Origin: Morella rubra
Lineage: Eukaryota; Streptophyta; Magnoliopsida; Fagales; Myricaceae
Direction: 5' to 3'
NCBI GenBank assembly: GCA_003952965.2
Contig: CM025851.1
Location: forward strand, 29,660,664 to 29,724,663
DNA length: 64,000 nt
The position numbers and the translations under genes were made by a program. Under the pieces are notes generated by a model. It ran no database searches. It was not told where the DNA came from and was given only the letters and a program-made list of their open reading frames with translations. Every line of letters starts with the position of its first letter. The stretch's first letter is position 1. Positions 36,289-48,100 of the stretch are shown one piece after another.

Positions 36289-39051
36289 GGTTTGTTCCGA
36301 CGTCGACGCCACCCTTCCGCTATTGCTGAAACTCCCGGACCGCTTTAGTAACCAAAGTCCATGGTTACTCTATCTTATATGCAAGGTTTTAGGAATTGGG
36401 GTTTCGAATTAGTTAACGACCTGTGCTTCCTTGTCTAACCTGGTAGGTACGATAGTGAGCGTTGGTCGCGTTTTGAAGGGTTGTTAACAGCTTTGAATGT
36501 AAGACCTGAAAACGAAAAAACTGTAGGCCTGAAAATAAGCGAGTCATGCGTTTTCAATCGAAACTGGCCCTATCCTGTGGACCCCACTTTTTTTTTTTTC
36601 GTTTGAATAGTGAGCAACCAAAAAAAAAAAAAAGCCAAACCCCTGCCTAGGTGTGACTACAAAAGTAATTTTTACTTCAAAATATCGATTTAAGCCATAA
36701 TTATTGTCTAAGATCACCCGTGAATCACAAGTTCATCTATTAGGTCTAATGTCAAACTTTATTTTTGAAAATTATTTTAATTTATGTCTTGATTCAAACT
36801 TTTAATTTTAGAGCTAATAAAAAATAAGTGATACCAATTAGTTATCCTACTTGTTAAAATAAAGATACTTGACTGGCTATTAAGGTTAATCTTTTTTGAC
36901 CTTTTTTTTAAAAAATTAATGCAAGATAAGTGGCACACGTGGAGTTTAGATCTTTTGTTTACCGTCTTAGAGACAGATAGTTTAGTCGCTCCGTTTCAGG
37001 TCTCACTGTCCCAAATTAGGGTTATTGCCTATTGGAGATGACCAAAATGTTAGGTAGGTAAAATCTTGACACCAAAAAATTGTTCCATTACAGCCGTTCT
37101 TCACTGCTATTCTGCTATTGAACGGTAGATGCAAAGCTGCGTGGAGCTGAGTCGCGTCTGGATTTCTTGAGTTTTATTGGTATTGCTCAGTTAAACCTTT
37201 CTAAGCTAAACTGTGTCATGGGCTAAAAGAACTTCAGGTACAGGAAAATTCAGAATTTTAACAGATCTTGGGAAATGAGACAAAAAGAAAGGAAATATTG
37301 AGATGGGTCGCTCTCAACGAGCAGCGGCGCCTACACCGACAATTTCCCATCTACACCAGACCCAAAAACGACCCATTCGGACCCTTCTAAAAAACTTCCA
37401 AGGGAATTGCTTATCTGGGGGGAAAAAACTGAACCCCCCCTCTCTCTGATGCAATGATTGTAGTTTGTACCCACAAAATTTCTTAAATTTGGCTTTGAAA
37501 CAGATGCCAAAGGTCAAAAGCCAGAGGTACAAATATCTTTCCCTTGAAGAATACTCCACGGAGTAATTGCATCTAACTATCTATGCTTTGCTTGTCTTCA
37601 TTTGAATTTCTTGGATGAAAGTTGGGTGAAAACATGAAAACTCAGTCCCTTGCTTCGTGTGGTAATTTAGTTGTACATAATCTTTGAGCCACGGCTAAGA
37701 GGGAGAAAATTTCCATAGCAATGAGCAAAAGAACTTGTTGATGCCTGGCTAGCTAAAATTTTTTCAGCTTGGGTTTTGACTAGAAAGTTTGGTTGGGACC
37801 TATTGATCATGTCATGCCATGTCCCAAAGTTTAACGCCACACGAATCGCTTCACATTGTTTCAATCGAAGCTACTTATATCATATTGTTTCAGACGAGTT
37901 CGTAGAAACTAATAAAATAGCCAAATCTCGTGCTCAAAATATTCTGGTTGTTTCTTTTGTTTCCCTAGGAGGTAGGGTTTAACGGATCAACAAATTTTAT
38001 TTTTATTTTTATTTTTTTCTTTTTCCATCTGAGCTGGAGACAACTACCTTTCTTATCAGATCCCATGTAGCAAACTTGGTACGATTGGCCCCCAAGAAAA
38101 AAATATTGGTGGGACTGGGATTGGCTTTGGTGCTGTCAAATCTGTCTCATGTATATCCAAATGTGCTTTTGAGTGATTGATTGTTTATATTGTTAAATTA
38201 TCTCCCAATGTCGCCACGCTTTACACAAATGCTTTGCCTTTATAAACTTACTGTCAACACTGCTCTAATTTTTGTTTTGTTTTGTTTTGCACAATTAGCC
38301 CTCTTCAGCTGCCAAACTCACAGACGAGTCACGGGTCCATGCAAGTGACTTCTGGTTGCATGGACACTCGCCTAAACCGCAGCAGCTCTTTTAGTAACTC
38401 CAATCCTTCATGGCTCCATTGAAGGCAGCAGGCGTAATAATCATAATTCTTTTAAGCGCAGGAGACTTCAAGAGCAAGAAGTTGACGAAATTCTATTCAA
38501 GTTTTGAACCAGAGATGCCAACTATCTCCACTAGATGAAATTTAAGGGTCTTCTTCCCAAAATTTTGTGACTTTTGCCACATCAGCCCGTTTCTCCCGGC
38601 AAGCCAACAAAAGTTCCAGCTCATTAAGATTGTGACTCCACGTTGGAACGGTATATGCAAGGTGCAAACAATCAATAAAATGCCTAAAAAAAAAAACTCA
38701 TTCTAATTAAAAGAAACTAGAATGATGTGGGAACGTGCTAAATCCATAACGGAATTCAAATTTATCATAAAACAAATAACCGTTTAGACACATATTTGTG
38801 TGATAACACATTTCTGTCTCAAATTAGTCTAATCGTTCGTAGGCTATTATAAACCATTCGAATCTTCTATAGAGCATTCAAATAGTATTCTCTCGTGAGA
38901 TGAAATTTTTGTCATAACAAGTAAGCTCGATGTGACAAACTCATTTCATCATAAAGATGATTTTGGGTGACGAGATACGGATCTCGTCAAGAAAAGGTTT
39001 TAATGATGGGTTATTACGACGAAGTAGGTGACATAATTTCCTCTTCCATAA
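36289..39051. other. Intergenic sequence upstream of the MATE gene
   Basis: This holds the promoter side of the MATE gene and then ordinary AT-rich DNA. Homopolymer runs occur at about 36588-36600 and 36620-36633. The open frames at 37314-37559 and 37667-37982 have no recognisable domain and overlap other frames. Confidence 0.5.
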
Positions 39052-39370
39052 AAGGCAAAATTCTTATAGTGACGGGACATATCTTTAATGGTTACCGTGA
39101 GGGGACATTGGCATTCAAAGCAACATATAAATAAAATGATGGAAGTAGCAAAGTAGGATAAACTTTTGAATAGAATGGGCAACTTTTGCAAAATACAGGG
39201 AAAGTACGGTAACAACAGTTAGAAAATGCAAGCCAATATTGAATTCATTTAGGTGGCGTCATGTTAGCCAATATTGAATTCATTAATTTGGGTATATTCG
39301 TATACCTCATTTGGCAAAATACGATCATGATTATAGTTCACATCAGAAAATGGACTGAAGAAAAACCTTG
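39052..39370 (+). pseudogene. Broken partial copy of the IP5P11-like gene
   Basis: From 39074 the sequence follows exon 6 of the 5-phosphatase gene (44371 onward): 'gggacat.tctttaatgg', 'gtgaggggacattg', 'ggaagtagcaa' and, from its following intron, 'aatagaatggg' and 'aaaatacag'. The equivalent of YKYN reads TATAAATAA, an in-frame stop. About 35 bases covering the exon-intron junction are missing. The copy then jumps to sequence like the gene's 3' flank ('aggtggcgt' at 39251; 'ggcaaaatacg' and 'gttcacatcagaaaatg' at about 39313-39352, matching 45663-45705), so exon 7 is gone. Retained intron and flank sequence shows a DNA-level duplication, not a processed copy. A 19-base direct repeat (39231 and 39266) lies at the junction. 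Confidence 0.8.
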
Positions 39371-39512
39371 ATCAGTATCAAAGTCCATTGGACTCTTCGG
39401 CCTAATAATAACAAAACAGTGACCAAAGTCGATGAGGCTTGTCTTACTGGGTTAGTAGGGCCTAAAACACTCAAAAGGAAAATGAACCCAGCACAACAAG
39501 GCTTACAAAAAC

Positions 39513-39634
39513 TTTTTTTTTTTTTTTTTTTGGGTACGTAAAGATGTAGACATGAGAGAATGGCGTCGGTCGGGTTCGAACTGGAGACATTCAGTGTGTT
39601 AGACTGACGTGATAACCAACTACACCACGACACC
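39513..39634 (-). mobile_element. tRNA-Val-derived retroposon with A-tail
   Basis: On the minus strand 39634-39562 reads like a nuclear tRNA-Val(AAC). It has a seven-pair acceptor stem GGTGTCG/CGACGCC, a normal D arm, a perfect anticodon stem TCAGT/ACTGA around CTAACAC (anticodon AAC), and a TTCGAAC T loop. The T stem TCCAG/CCGAC is mispaired at three of five positions, so a working tRNA is unlikely. A body of about 29 bases and then 19 As (39531-39513) follow, as in a short SINE or tRNA retropseudogene. No clear target-site duplication was found. Confidence 0.7.
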
Positions 39635-40004
39635 AAGCGCTAAGACTAACAAATATCCGGCCCAAAGATTTGGCCAAAAAGGAGGTCTCCAAATAATAAC
39701 ACCTAACTCCTTACTGAGGGCCATACCATACAAATTATAATTTTTTTGTATTTGTATGACTATGGGAAACGGAAAACATTTTAGGTCATCAATGTAGATT
39801 TTGGTAGTTTGAATTAAATATAATGAAATTAATGGTTTGAGGGATGACATGATTTGGTGCATAGTTTACGGACAAAAGCAAGTGATGTACCTGTAAATAA
39901 TGTGTATGGTATGCATCGCATCTTATGTATCCATCATTTAATGCGCACTATTTTACAATGATAATATCTTTATTATTTTTTTATAAGAAAAAAACATACG
40001 AGCG

Positions 40005-40041
<37 letters not shown>

Positions 40042-41733
40042 TAAAATTTTTATTTTAAATTGATGTTAAGCATCAATTTTGTGAATCATACAAAATTACA
40101 GAAAGTATAATCTATCCAAACATAGATAGTACGTTTAGGAAATATTTTGAGGTAGAAATCAAACACTAAACCCTATAATACTTTATTGAAACACAATTCA
40201 CTTGAAACTACTCTACAGTATAAGTTACTTTACATCAAAACAAACGGAGCCTAAATCATTGATAAATATCTTGAGATGAATATCAAATATCCATGATGTG
40301 AATTGGGAGTGAACTTTGTTACTAATCTAAACAAGAAAAAATAAAGAACTTTTCTTAATTTTTATTGAATTCATGTATGTGAATAGTATAACCGGGAATA
40401 TGCTAAAATCAAACTTTGTATAGATTTTTTTTTGGTGCACATAAATTCTTAAGAGAACAATCACAAATTTACAATATTAGCACTTAAATAGAAACAAAAT
40501 CATATGATATATCACAGAATAGTACACAACAGCATTTGGATCAACATATATATCAATTTTACTCAAGCTATTCATCCTATCAAGAAATAAAATTATATTT
40601 GAATTAAAACTCCATAACCTTAGTGTCTGCATACGTAAAAGTCTAGCCACTCCATAATTAAATAAATTTGTATACTCGTGATGTGTGGAAACTTAAGTAA
40701 ATATTTTACAACTCATGCCTATAGAGAGATAACTCAGATTGCCAGCTTAATTAGGCTACTTTTTTGGCAGAATTCCAACAGCCAAATATTGGAGAAAAAC
40801 GAAGACAAAATAGCACATATATATAAATTATCAATCTCAGAGTACTTCAAGTATTTGTTTTTTGGAGGAAATAACTATAATGGAAGCACAAATTCAGCTG
40901 TTTATGCAGAAGAAATAAATAGGCAGTGAGAATGGAATCGTTTATAAGATAAAAGACAACCGGCACAAAATTATTGGCCGTACAGGAGAAATTACAGAAG
41001 GTGTAGCAAATTTCTTTTCGTTTACTACACGCCACACGGAAGCAAGTTTTTTTTTTGTCCCTCAGAATCGTTGAATTTGAAGTTTGAATCTTCGTCTGCA
41101 CCCTTGATACAAGGATCACCATTCACCAGTTTCCCCGGACCTCCAAATGGAATGAAAATATGAGGCGCCAGAAGTTCGGGTACATGACAGATCTAAAGCA
41201 ATATCAGAGCTGGCATCATGATCATCAGTCGGAGGAGATGATCCTTTTCAACTTTGATCTAACTTCTATATATTGTCAATGAAACCCAACTAACTCTTGG
41301 AGAAAACAGAAATATATTAAGAGAGAAGAGGATTCGAATATGTTAGATGTTTGACTTTTCTGCAAATCTTCCACCGCCAAAAGGCCAAAATTTTCCATGG
41401 TTATGTCGTATAGGGTCCAAGTCAATGTCTTTAAAAGCTTTCCCTCCACCTCTAGCATTTTGGCCGGCTTGCTTTTTCTGGATGACATTCTCGATTTTCA
41501 CATTTAAAGAAGCAGCTGCCTCGGAAGAATCACCATGCAGAAAACACAAGACCAATGGGAAGCAACTCTATTTATGCTGGAAAAGGGCTTATAAAGCGGT
41601 TCGTTCAATATTCTTACTGAAAATTCTACATCTTTTGCACCTATAATATTTTTCCTGAGAATTTATCTTATTAGTGTCCTCCCTCGCCATAATATAATCT
41701 CCTTCTATGGTTTACAAGATTTTAGGTTGATAA
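39635..41733. other. Intergenic sequence upstream of IP5P11-like gene
   Basis: It contains a (TA)n microsatellite at 40007-40037 and a MITE-terminus-like phrase 'aaacaaacggagcc' at about 40240-40253, with no partner end found. On the minus strand 41538-41346 is open and encodes a basic stretch with QAGQNARGGGKAF and KFWPFGGGRF, but it has no ATG in that frame and lies under the promoter of the phosphatase gene. No gene is supported. Confidence 0.45.
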
Positions 41734-44700
41734 ATGGCATTCGGGTTTTCAAGTTTAATCTACAGAGGACGATCCAGGTCGATCAAGAGAAAGCCGGCGG
41801 GTTTTATGAACCACTACGCAGCAAATCATGAAGGAATAAAGTCCGTTCCGGTGGACAATCTCTGCGATTTCTCAAGCAAGTGGGATCTCTGCATCTGTAT
41901 CATCACTTGGAACATGAACGGACAGGTGAAATCATCTCCATGCAAAATATTAAACGTCGAAATTAAACTCTCATGCACATGATATGGTTGTCTGCCCCGA
42001 TTATGTAAGATCTTAATTATATTTTCCCTTGCTGATCATTTTGTTTGCCACTGACATTAATTTGCTACTAAGGTCTCTTACGAAGATGTGGCAGAACTCG
42101 TTGGGGGAAACCGAAAATTGGATCTTCTCGTCATAGGCTTGCAAGAGGTTCCACGAAAAAACATCCTACGGCTATTGCAGGCGGCTGTAGCAGAAACCCA
42201 TATGTAAGAGACTACTTCCTTTTCGTTTGGGCTTGGTTTTATGTTTTGATGACTCTTAATACAACAGCAGTCTTTAATAGAACCCACATGGCAGCTAGGT
42301 TTTGCAGACTTTGTCATGATATATACTGTATGCTGTATGGTCATAATCTTTCCCCGCCATTTGTGTCTTAAAGTTCAAGGGGAGTTGTTAAATGTCTTTG
42401 TTGACGATGACAACCCTATAGTATCGATCAACATCAGCCTATAGACATCTACATCTTATATCTTTTGTTAGAGTTTCACATTGATTAGGGACTATTTAAT
42501 CTTATGCTTCATATACCTATTAAGCCACATCTTCCCATTGCCAATTGATTTTGGAATGAAATTTGATATGATATCAGAGCAAAATATTTATGGGCTTAAC
42601 CCACTTGTTTGTGTTCTCCAGTATTGTTCACGTGCATGAACCATGTTCATTCGGTTTGCACATGAAGGGGAGTGTTCGAGTCCCACATTGATTAGAAACT
42701 ATTTAATCTTGTGCTTCATATACCTTCAAGCCACCTCTTCCCATTGTCAATTGGTTTTGGGATGAAATTTGATATCTTTCCTCCCCAACATCTCATATAT
42801 ATTTCAAAGGTTGATATGCTACATGCATGAACCGTATAGATATATTACCTGGCTGGGTTTAACATATAGTATAGAAAGAAACAAAGACACTTGGGATTGA
42901 ATCGGGATATAATTTCTTCCCAATATTACTATCTAAGGAAAAACACTACATTGTCTCACTGCAGCATGAGGTAAATATTACTTTGCAATCTAAACTATAA
43001 AGTTCTCAATATTAAATGATCTTGAATTACCAAAATTTCTCAACCTTTAATAAGATCTAGCTAGTGGCTGAAACAAGGAGAAAATCTTAACAGCCGAACC
43101 CTAATCAAGGGATATGATTTTCATAGTTCAATAGAAAAATACGACAAAATTATTAGTTTGGGCTTAAACAAAACATTGAACTGAATTAGAGTTTGTGGTT
43201 GCAAAGTAATTTAATTACCCGTTTAGTCAATTTTTCTTTCGTTCGTCCCCATGCATATTTTATCTTGTATATATATATATATATACATATACTCTACATT
43301 TTCTATTCCCCCTGAGCTGGTCATTGATTTTATTTGGTGACGTCTTTAGACTGTTAGGGAGAGCCACGATGCAATCCCTGCAGCTGTATGTATTTGGACG
43401 AAAGAACTCAGATTTGTTCTCCGAAGGTAATTAAGGTTTAACCAAGACCATTTCTTCCTCAAGTCCGTCAAATTTATTATGCTCGAATTATGTTTTTCCT
43501 ATTGTTTTGGATAATGATCATCTCTTTGATCTAAAAATTTCTTCTGTCCACATTCTTTTCTCTTAGAATTGCACGTAGATAAGCATTCTTTTGGAGGATG
43601 CGGAGGATTAGTAAGGAGAAAGAAAGGGGCCGTGGCAATCCGGATCAACTACAAAGGCATCCGAATGGTGTTCATATCATGCCACCTCTCCGGTAAGCTT
43701 AGCCTTTATGTTTTCCCCTGGATTTTTTAACACATGCAATAATCTCTGCGGAGAAAAAGTCGCAACAATCCCGAAATTTGTGGGCCTATTCAAGCGACTA
43801 TGCGTGCGGTCTACGCCTGTCCAACTTTCACCTGCCCTCACAGGCCCATCTTATGTTTCATGGACCAAAACTTTAAGCCCATCAGGGATTTCCGTCGTGC
43901 GTTTAACGGTGGACAATAAAGGCCATGTGAGGGCTCAAAAGTAAAATCTACGACATTTTGTATAATTTTTTTTATTTAAAAGCATGTATTTATTTTCGGT
44001 GATGCAGCTCATGCTGGTAAAGTAGAAGAGCGAAATTCGCAATGCAGGCACATATCGCATTCCCTCTTTTCCAAGAACTGGAACCCTTATGCCAGACCAG
44101 CCCACATCACTGTGTGGTTGGGAGATCTCAATTACAGGGTACAAGGGATTGAGACACATCCAGCAAGAAATCTAATCCAGAACGACCTTCATAAAGTAAT
44201 TAGTTATCAACATATTCTCCAGAAATAAAATATATATGTATGATTTTGCAACTGTACGTTTCTTGTGGAAGTTTGGGATAGACGTTGCTTCTCAACGTGC
44301 GCTGATATATATTTATATCTGTGCAGATGCTCGCCAGCAAAGATCAACTCTTACAAGAGGCTGAAAGATCGGGACATGTCTTTAATGGGTATTGTGAGGG
44401 GACATTGACATTCAAACCGACCTACAAATATAACGTTGGAAGTAGCAAGTACGATACCAGTTACAAGGTACCACCTTTATTAAGGTCTAAACTTTCGAAT
44501 AGAATGGGAAACTCTTACAAAATACAGAGAAGCATGTACGTCAACAACATAAATTATCTCTTGCCACATGAGGCGTTAGTCCAACGGTTGAGGGGTTGGC
44601 CTCTAAATGCTCGACGTATCAAGTTCGAGTCACTTGAGCGTAGGTTTGATACTTCTATTGTTAGACGAGTCCCAAACTTATTACATACAAAGTTATAGGG

Positions 44701-45195
44701 CCGATTTAATTTGCACCATCTAAGAGGAATTACTCTTGGTAATTCTCCTAATAGTTTGGGCTTTAATATTATTTACATCTTACACGGACATGTCTATTTA
44801 ATGCTTCTTTATATTCACCAAATGGAGTTGCAAATTATTAAACTCAATTAGCGATTTAGATTCTATGAAATATTCAAAACACGCCTACAATTAATTCATA
44901 AACTGCATGTAAATTGAGAAAGTTATAGGGTTTACATAGTTTTGATATTGTTTAATTATATGAATCTGCGTAATTTTAATGACATGTTTGTACTTTACAG
45001 GTTAGAGTCCCCTCATGGACAGATCGGATATTGTTCAAGATAGAAGACTCGGAGAAAATCAATGGGACTCTACATTCTTACGAATCAATGGACGACATAT
45101 TCAGCTCTGATCATAAACCAGTGAGAGCTCATCTCTGTTTAAAAGTACTCGACGCATTAATCTCACCATCCACGGGCAGAAAGACAATATCCTAA
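41734..45195 (+). CDS. IP5P11: Inositol polyphosphate 5-phosphatase 11-like
   Basis: Seven exons (41734-41925, 42073-42203, 43350-43426, 43567-43692, 44008-44195, 44327-44467, 45001-45195) give 349 residues, essentially a bare catalytic domain. Conserved phosphatase blocks are all present: TWNMNGQ (to residue 64), GLQE (86-89), FGGCGGLVRRKKGAVAIRI, VFISCHLSAHAGKVEERN, the Mg-binding WLGDLNYR (212-219), FKPTYKY (267-273), VPSWTDRILF (288-297) and the catalytic SDHKPV (321-326). Such enzymes remove the 5-phosphate from phosphoinositides. Arabidopsis 5PTase11, a similarly short enzyme, acts on PI(4,5)P2 and related lipids. Start choice: ATG at 41734 is the first in frame. Intron 2 is long and carries a TRIM element; intron 6 carries a SINE-like piece. 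No defect in the coding exons. Confidence 0.92.
42466..42774 (+). mobile_element. TRIM: miniature LTR retrotransposon, non-coding
   Basis: Two direct terminal repeats of about 103 bases (42466-42568 and 42673-42774, about 89% alike by eye) start with TG and share 'cacattgatta', 'cttcatatacct' and 'tgaaatttgata'. Directly after the left repeat, TGATATCAGAGC (42569-42580) matches the initiator-Met tRNA primer site TGGTATCAGAGC at 11 of 12 positions. AAGGGGAG (42665-42672) directly before the right repeat is a polypurine tract. The 5-base sequence TCTTT flanks both sides (42461-42465, 42775-42779) as a target duplication. The 104-base interior codes for nothing, so it would depend on enzymes from another element. 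It sits in intron 2 of the IP5P11-like gene, in the same orientation. Confidence 0.9.
43267..43285. repeat. (TA)n microsatellite
   Basis: A short run of TA dinucleotides in intron 2 of the IP5P11-like gene, about 65 bases before the exon 3 acceptor. Confidence 0.85.
44570..44760 (+). mobile_element. SINE-like element in IP5P11 intron 6
   Basis: A tRNA-like Pol III promoter pair is visible: an A-box-like 'tagtccaacggttgagg' near 44577 and a B-box-like 'aagttcgagtca' near 44620, spaced as in a tRNA. The following sequence is non-coding. A tail and target duplication were not found, so the right boundary is approximate. It may be an old tRNA-derived SINE head. Confidence 0.4.
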
Positions 45196-48100
45196 GAACT
45201 CCTCTACGAAAACCATGCATTTTTAAAGAAATCTCGCATAGGCAATTAGTCTATCCAGTCTATGCAAACCCATCCAGGGTAGTTTGATGTTAAGATGCAC
45301 CTAGGAGTACAGTTTAATGTCCGATATTCTTAGATCAAACTGATGACTTATGTAGGAGGTCCGTGGACCGCCACGCTAGCATTATCAAAGTTTATCTTTG
45401 CGTTAGATGAATTCACTCTGATGAGTATATATATTGTATATATATAAACGTTTCTTCTAGTACCAAAAAAAAAAAGAGGTCTATACAACCCATGTATAAA
45501 CAGAAAACTAGTTTTAGAACATCCTAGAAACCAGGGAATAAGCAAGCAAGTATAAAATTGATATAGGTGGCGTATTTTGAGGTCTAACTATCTGTAAGAA
45601 TCCGTGACTATCGTGGAAGTTCCCATTTGGAAAATCTTCTTTTTTTCTAGTGTCTCCCAGCCGGCAAAATACGTATCCATGTTTTCGTTCACATCAGAAA
45701 ATGAAGTAGAAGTCAGCATTAGCCCATAGGTAACGTAGTAACGTACTACGGCATCTTGTTATGATCGACTATGTTGATAGTTTCCAAGTGTTAGCAAAAC
45801 AATATTGTAAATTTGTAGTCAAACTGCATTTTATTTTAATTCAGATTTAGGATATAAATACTATTATTATATATTTCTTTGATTGAGAGATTACTCATGC
45901 TCTAACGAGGAAAGAAAGTAGTAATTAATTATTTAGCTAACATTCATTAATTCGTGTTAGAATATTCTTTAAGTATTCTTATATAAATTATGATTTGTGC
46001 GACAACAAAGGGGAGAGGCGGATAGCCCTTTATTTTGAATCAATGCCACGAAAAAGAGTTGTTCTAATATTTCTTAATTATCTATATACCATCTACTCGT
46101 GGGCATGCAGCTCAATGGACAGAATAAACGAGGCCTTTTAGTTTATAATTATAATACTATATTCTAAAGTTATATTCCTTGCTTTCTATATATGAAAATC
46201 TATTAAAATAAAAATACAGAACTGATTTAAAAAGAGAAAATAATATAAAATTTAAGAAGTATAATGTTAAAAGCAATCAATACTCTCGCGGGCAATTGGT
46301 AGCATTCTTGGGCATGCACGAAACTCCCTCTTTCCGGCCCTTTCCCATTAGTTTATTTGTTTATCTTTCAATGTACTTTGCTGATATGTACGGTAAATAT
46401 TTAGCCGACGGTACAAGTTTTGGAGCTTACCCACTTGATGAATTTGGAAGTAGAACTTTCGCCGATAAGCATCAAACACCTAACCATCTTCGAGCGAGAA
46501 ATTATATATACTTTTTTGTCGGTTTGACTTTCACCGCCGTTCTGATTAGTCAGTTCCTAGTAGATGATCAGTTTCCCACTTGAAACTAAAAGCCATCTTC
46601 TCATCAAAGAAATGCGAAAAAAAAAAGAAGCCATCTTTATTGACAAAGTCTCCTTCCGGACCAGTTAGATGATGCGAAGCAGCCTTTAGATTTTCAATGA
46701 CGATATAAAAAAAGAAAAAGAAAGAATGGGATCTTGTCAATAAGATCCCGTTTTAAGCATGGCCAAACTAATTCATTTAAAATTATTAAAGATATAATTA
46801 ATTTATAATATTTAATATGATATTATTAGGATATTAATGATTCATTTTTAATATAAGATATTATCAAAATTTTAAAAATTTAAATTTAAATATAAGAATA
46901 TCTTTCTTATAATGAGTTGTATCTTTTTTATAAATAGAGACCTTTTAACTTGTAATCTATATGAATTTATAATATAAAATACTGTCATAATTTTTTTTTT
47001 ACAATATATATATATCTTATAAACCGAACTACTTTTATTTTTATTTTTTTATTCTTTCTCCTCTTCTCTTCGTATTATTTTTTAATTCTGCACCTTTTTT
47101 TTTCTTTTTTTTTAATCTATATAAACTTGTGATACAAAATACAATTATAAATTTTTTTTACTGCACATGCATATCTAAAAAAACAGAACCACTTATATCT
47201 TTATTTATTTATTTTTATTCTTTCTCCTCCCCTCTCAATATTATCTTTCATTCTACACTCATTTATCTTTTCTTTTTCTTTTTTTTCAGCAATCACATAT
47301 CCCTGTGGCTCTAATACCATTATTTGTTGAACGTTGACCAATTCAAAATAGGTTTCCGGCTCTACCCACGGTCATCAGAAAGTAAGTACCTTTGCTATTA
47401 AGTAAAAAGAGAAGAATATTATAATACGATCCTTTATCATAAGAGATTAATTCCAAACAGTTATGTATATAAAAATAGAAATATTTCGTAAAGGATCATA
47501 TATATCTGACGGATAGGTAAAGAAATATTTGGAGAAATTCAGATAAAGTTCCTTGTGTCTTACAACTTTTTTCTGCCCTTTAATTTAAGATCTATTTTTC
47601 TGAATCGATAAATTTGAGTTTATTATCATTTCAAATTTCTTATAAAATGAACTTAATCTGTAGCCCATTAACGAGATTAAAGACATCAATCATAATATCT
47701 TAAAATTAAAACAAAGTCTGAAAATAATAATTTTTTTTCTAGACAGATAATATGAGAGAGACAAAGAGAAAGGAATTAAACGGGAAGGAGAAAATGTGAA
47801 AATTATCATAACATATATGCTAGAGGCGACCCACCTGGGCGCATTAAGATTTACATTTGGATGAACTTTGGATGCTATCTAAGATAAATTAAATCAGACT
47901 AAGTAGGTTACAAATGTCTCTAATGATAGGGTTTTGTCAATTCTTAACCCCTCCTATATGAACAAAAGTGTAGCTCGATGGTCCCCTCTTAAATAGAAAC
48001 CCTTTCTCGCGGATCTTTTTATGAAAAAGTTCATAGTTTTCGTTTGCTTTTTGAAAGTGATGGACTTAGAATTATTATCCAGCTATTTATTTATTTTAGT

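Noticed and set aside
36288-36312. Upstream extension of the MATE start to 36312
   Set aside because: That codon is GTG; the first in-frame ATG is at 36288 and gives a normal MATE N-terminus.
39561-39634. Functional tRNA-Val(AAC) gene
   Set aside because: Three of five T-stem pairs are mismatched and a 19-base A-tail follows a short body, so a retroposed copy is more likely.
41276-41555. Minus-strand small peptide gene opposite the phosphatase promoter
   Set aside because: The most protein-like frame has no ATG, the ATG frame has a different, unremarkable sequence, and no family is recognised.
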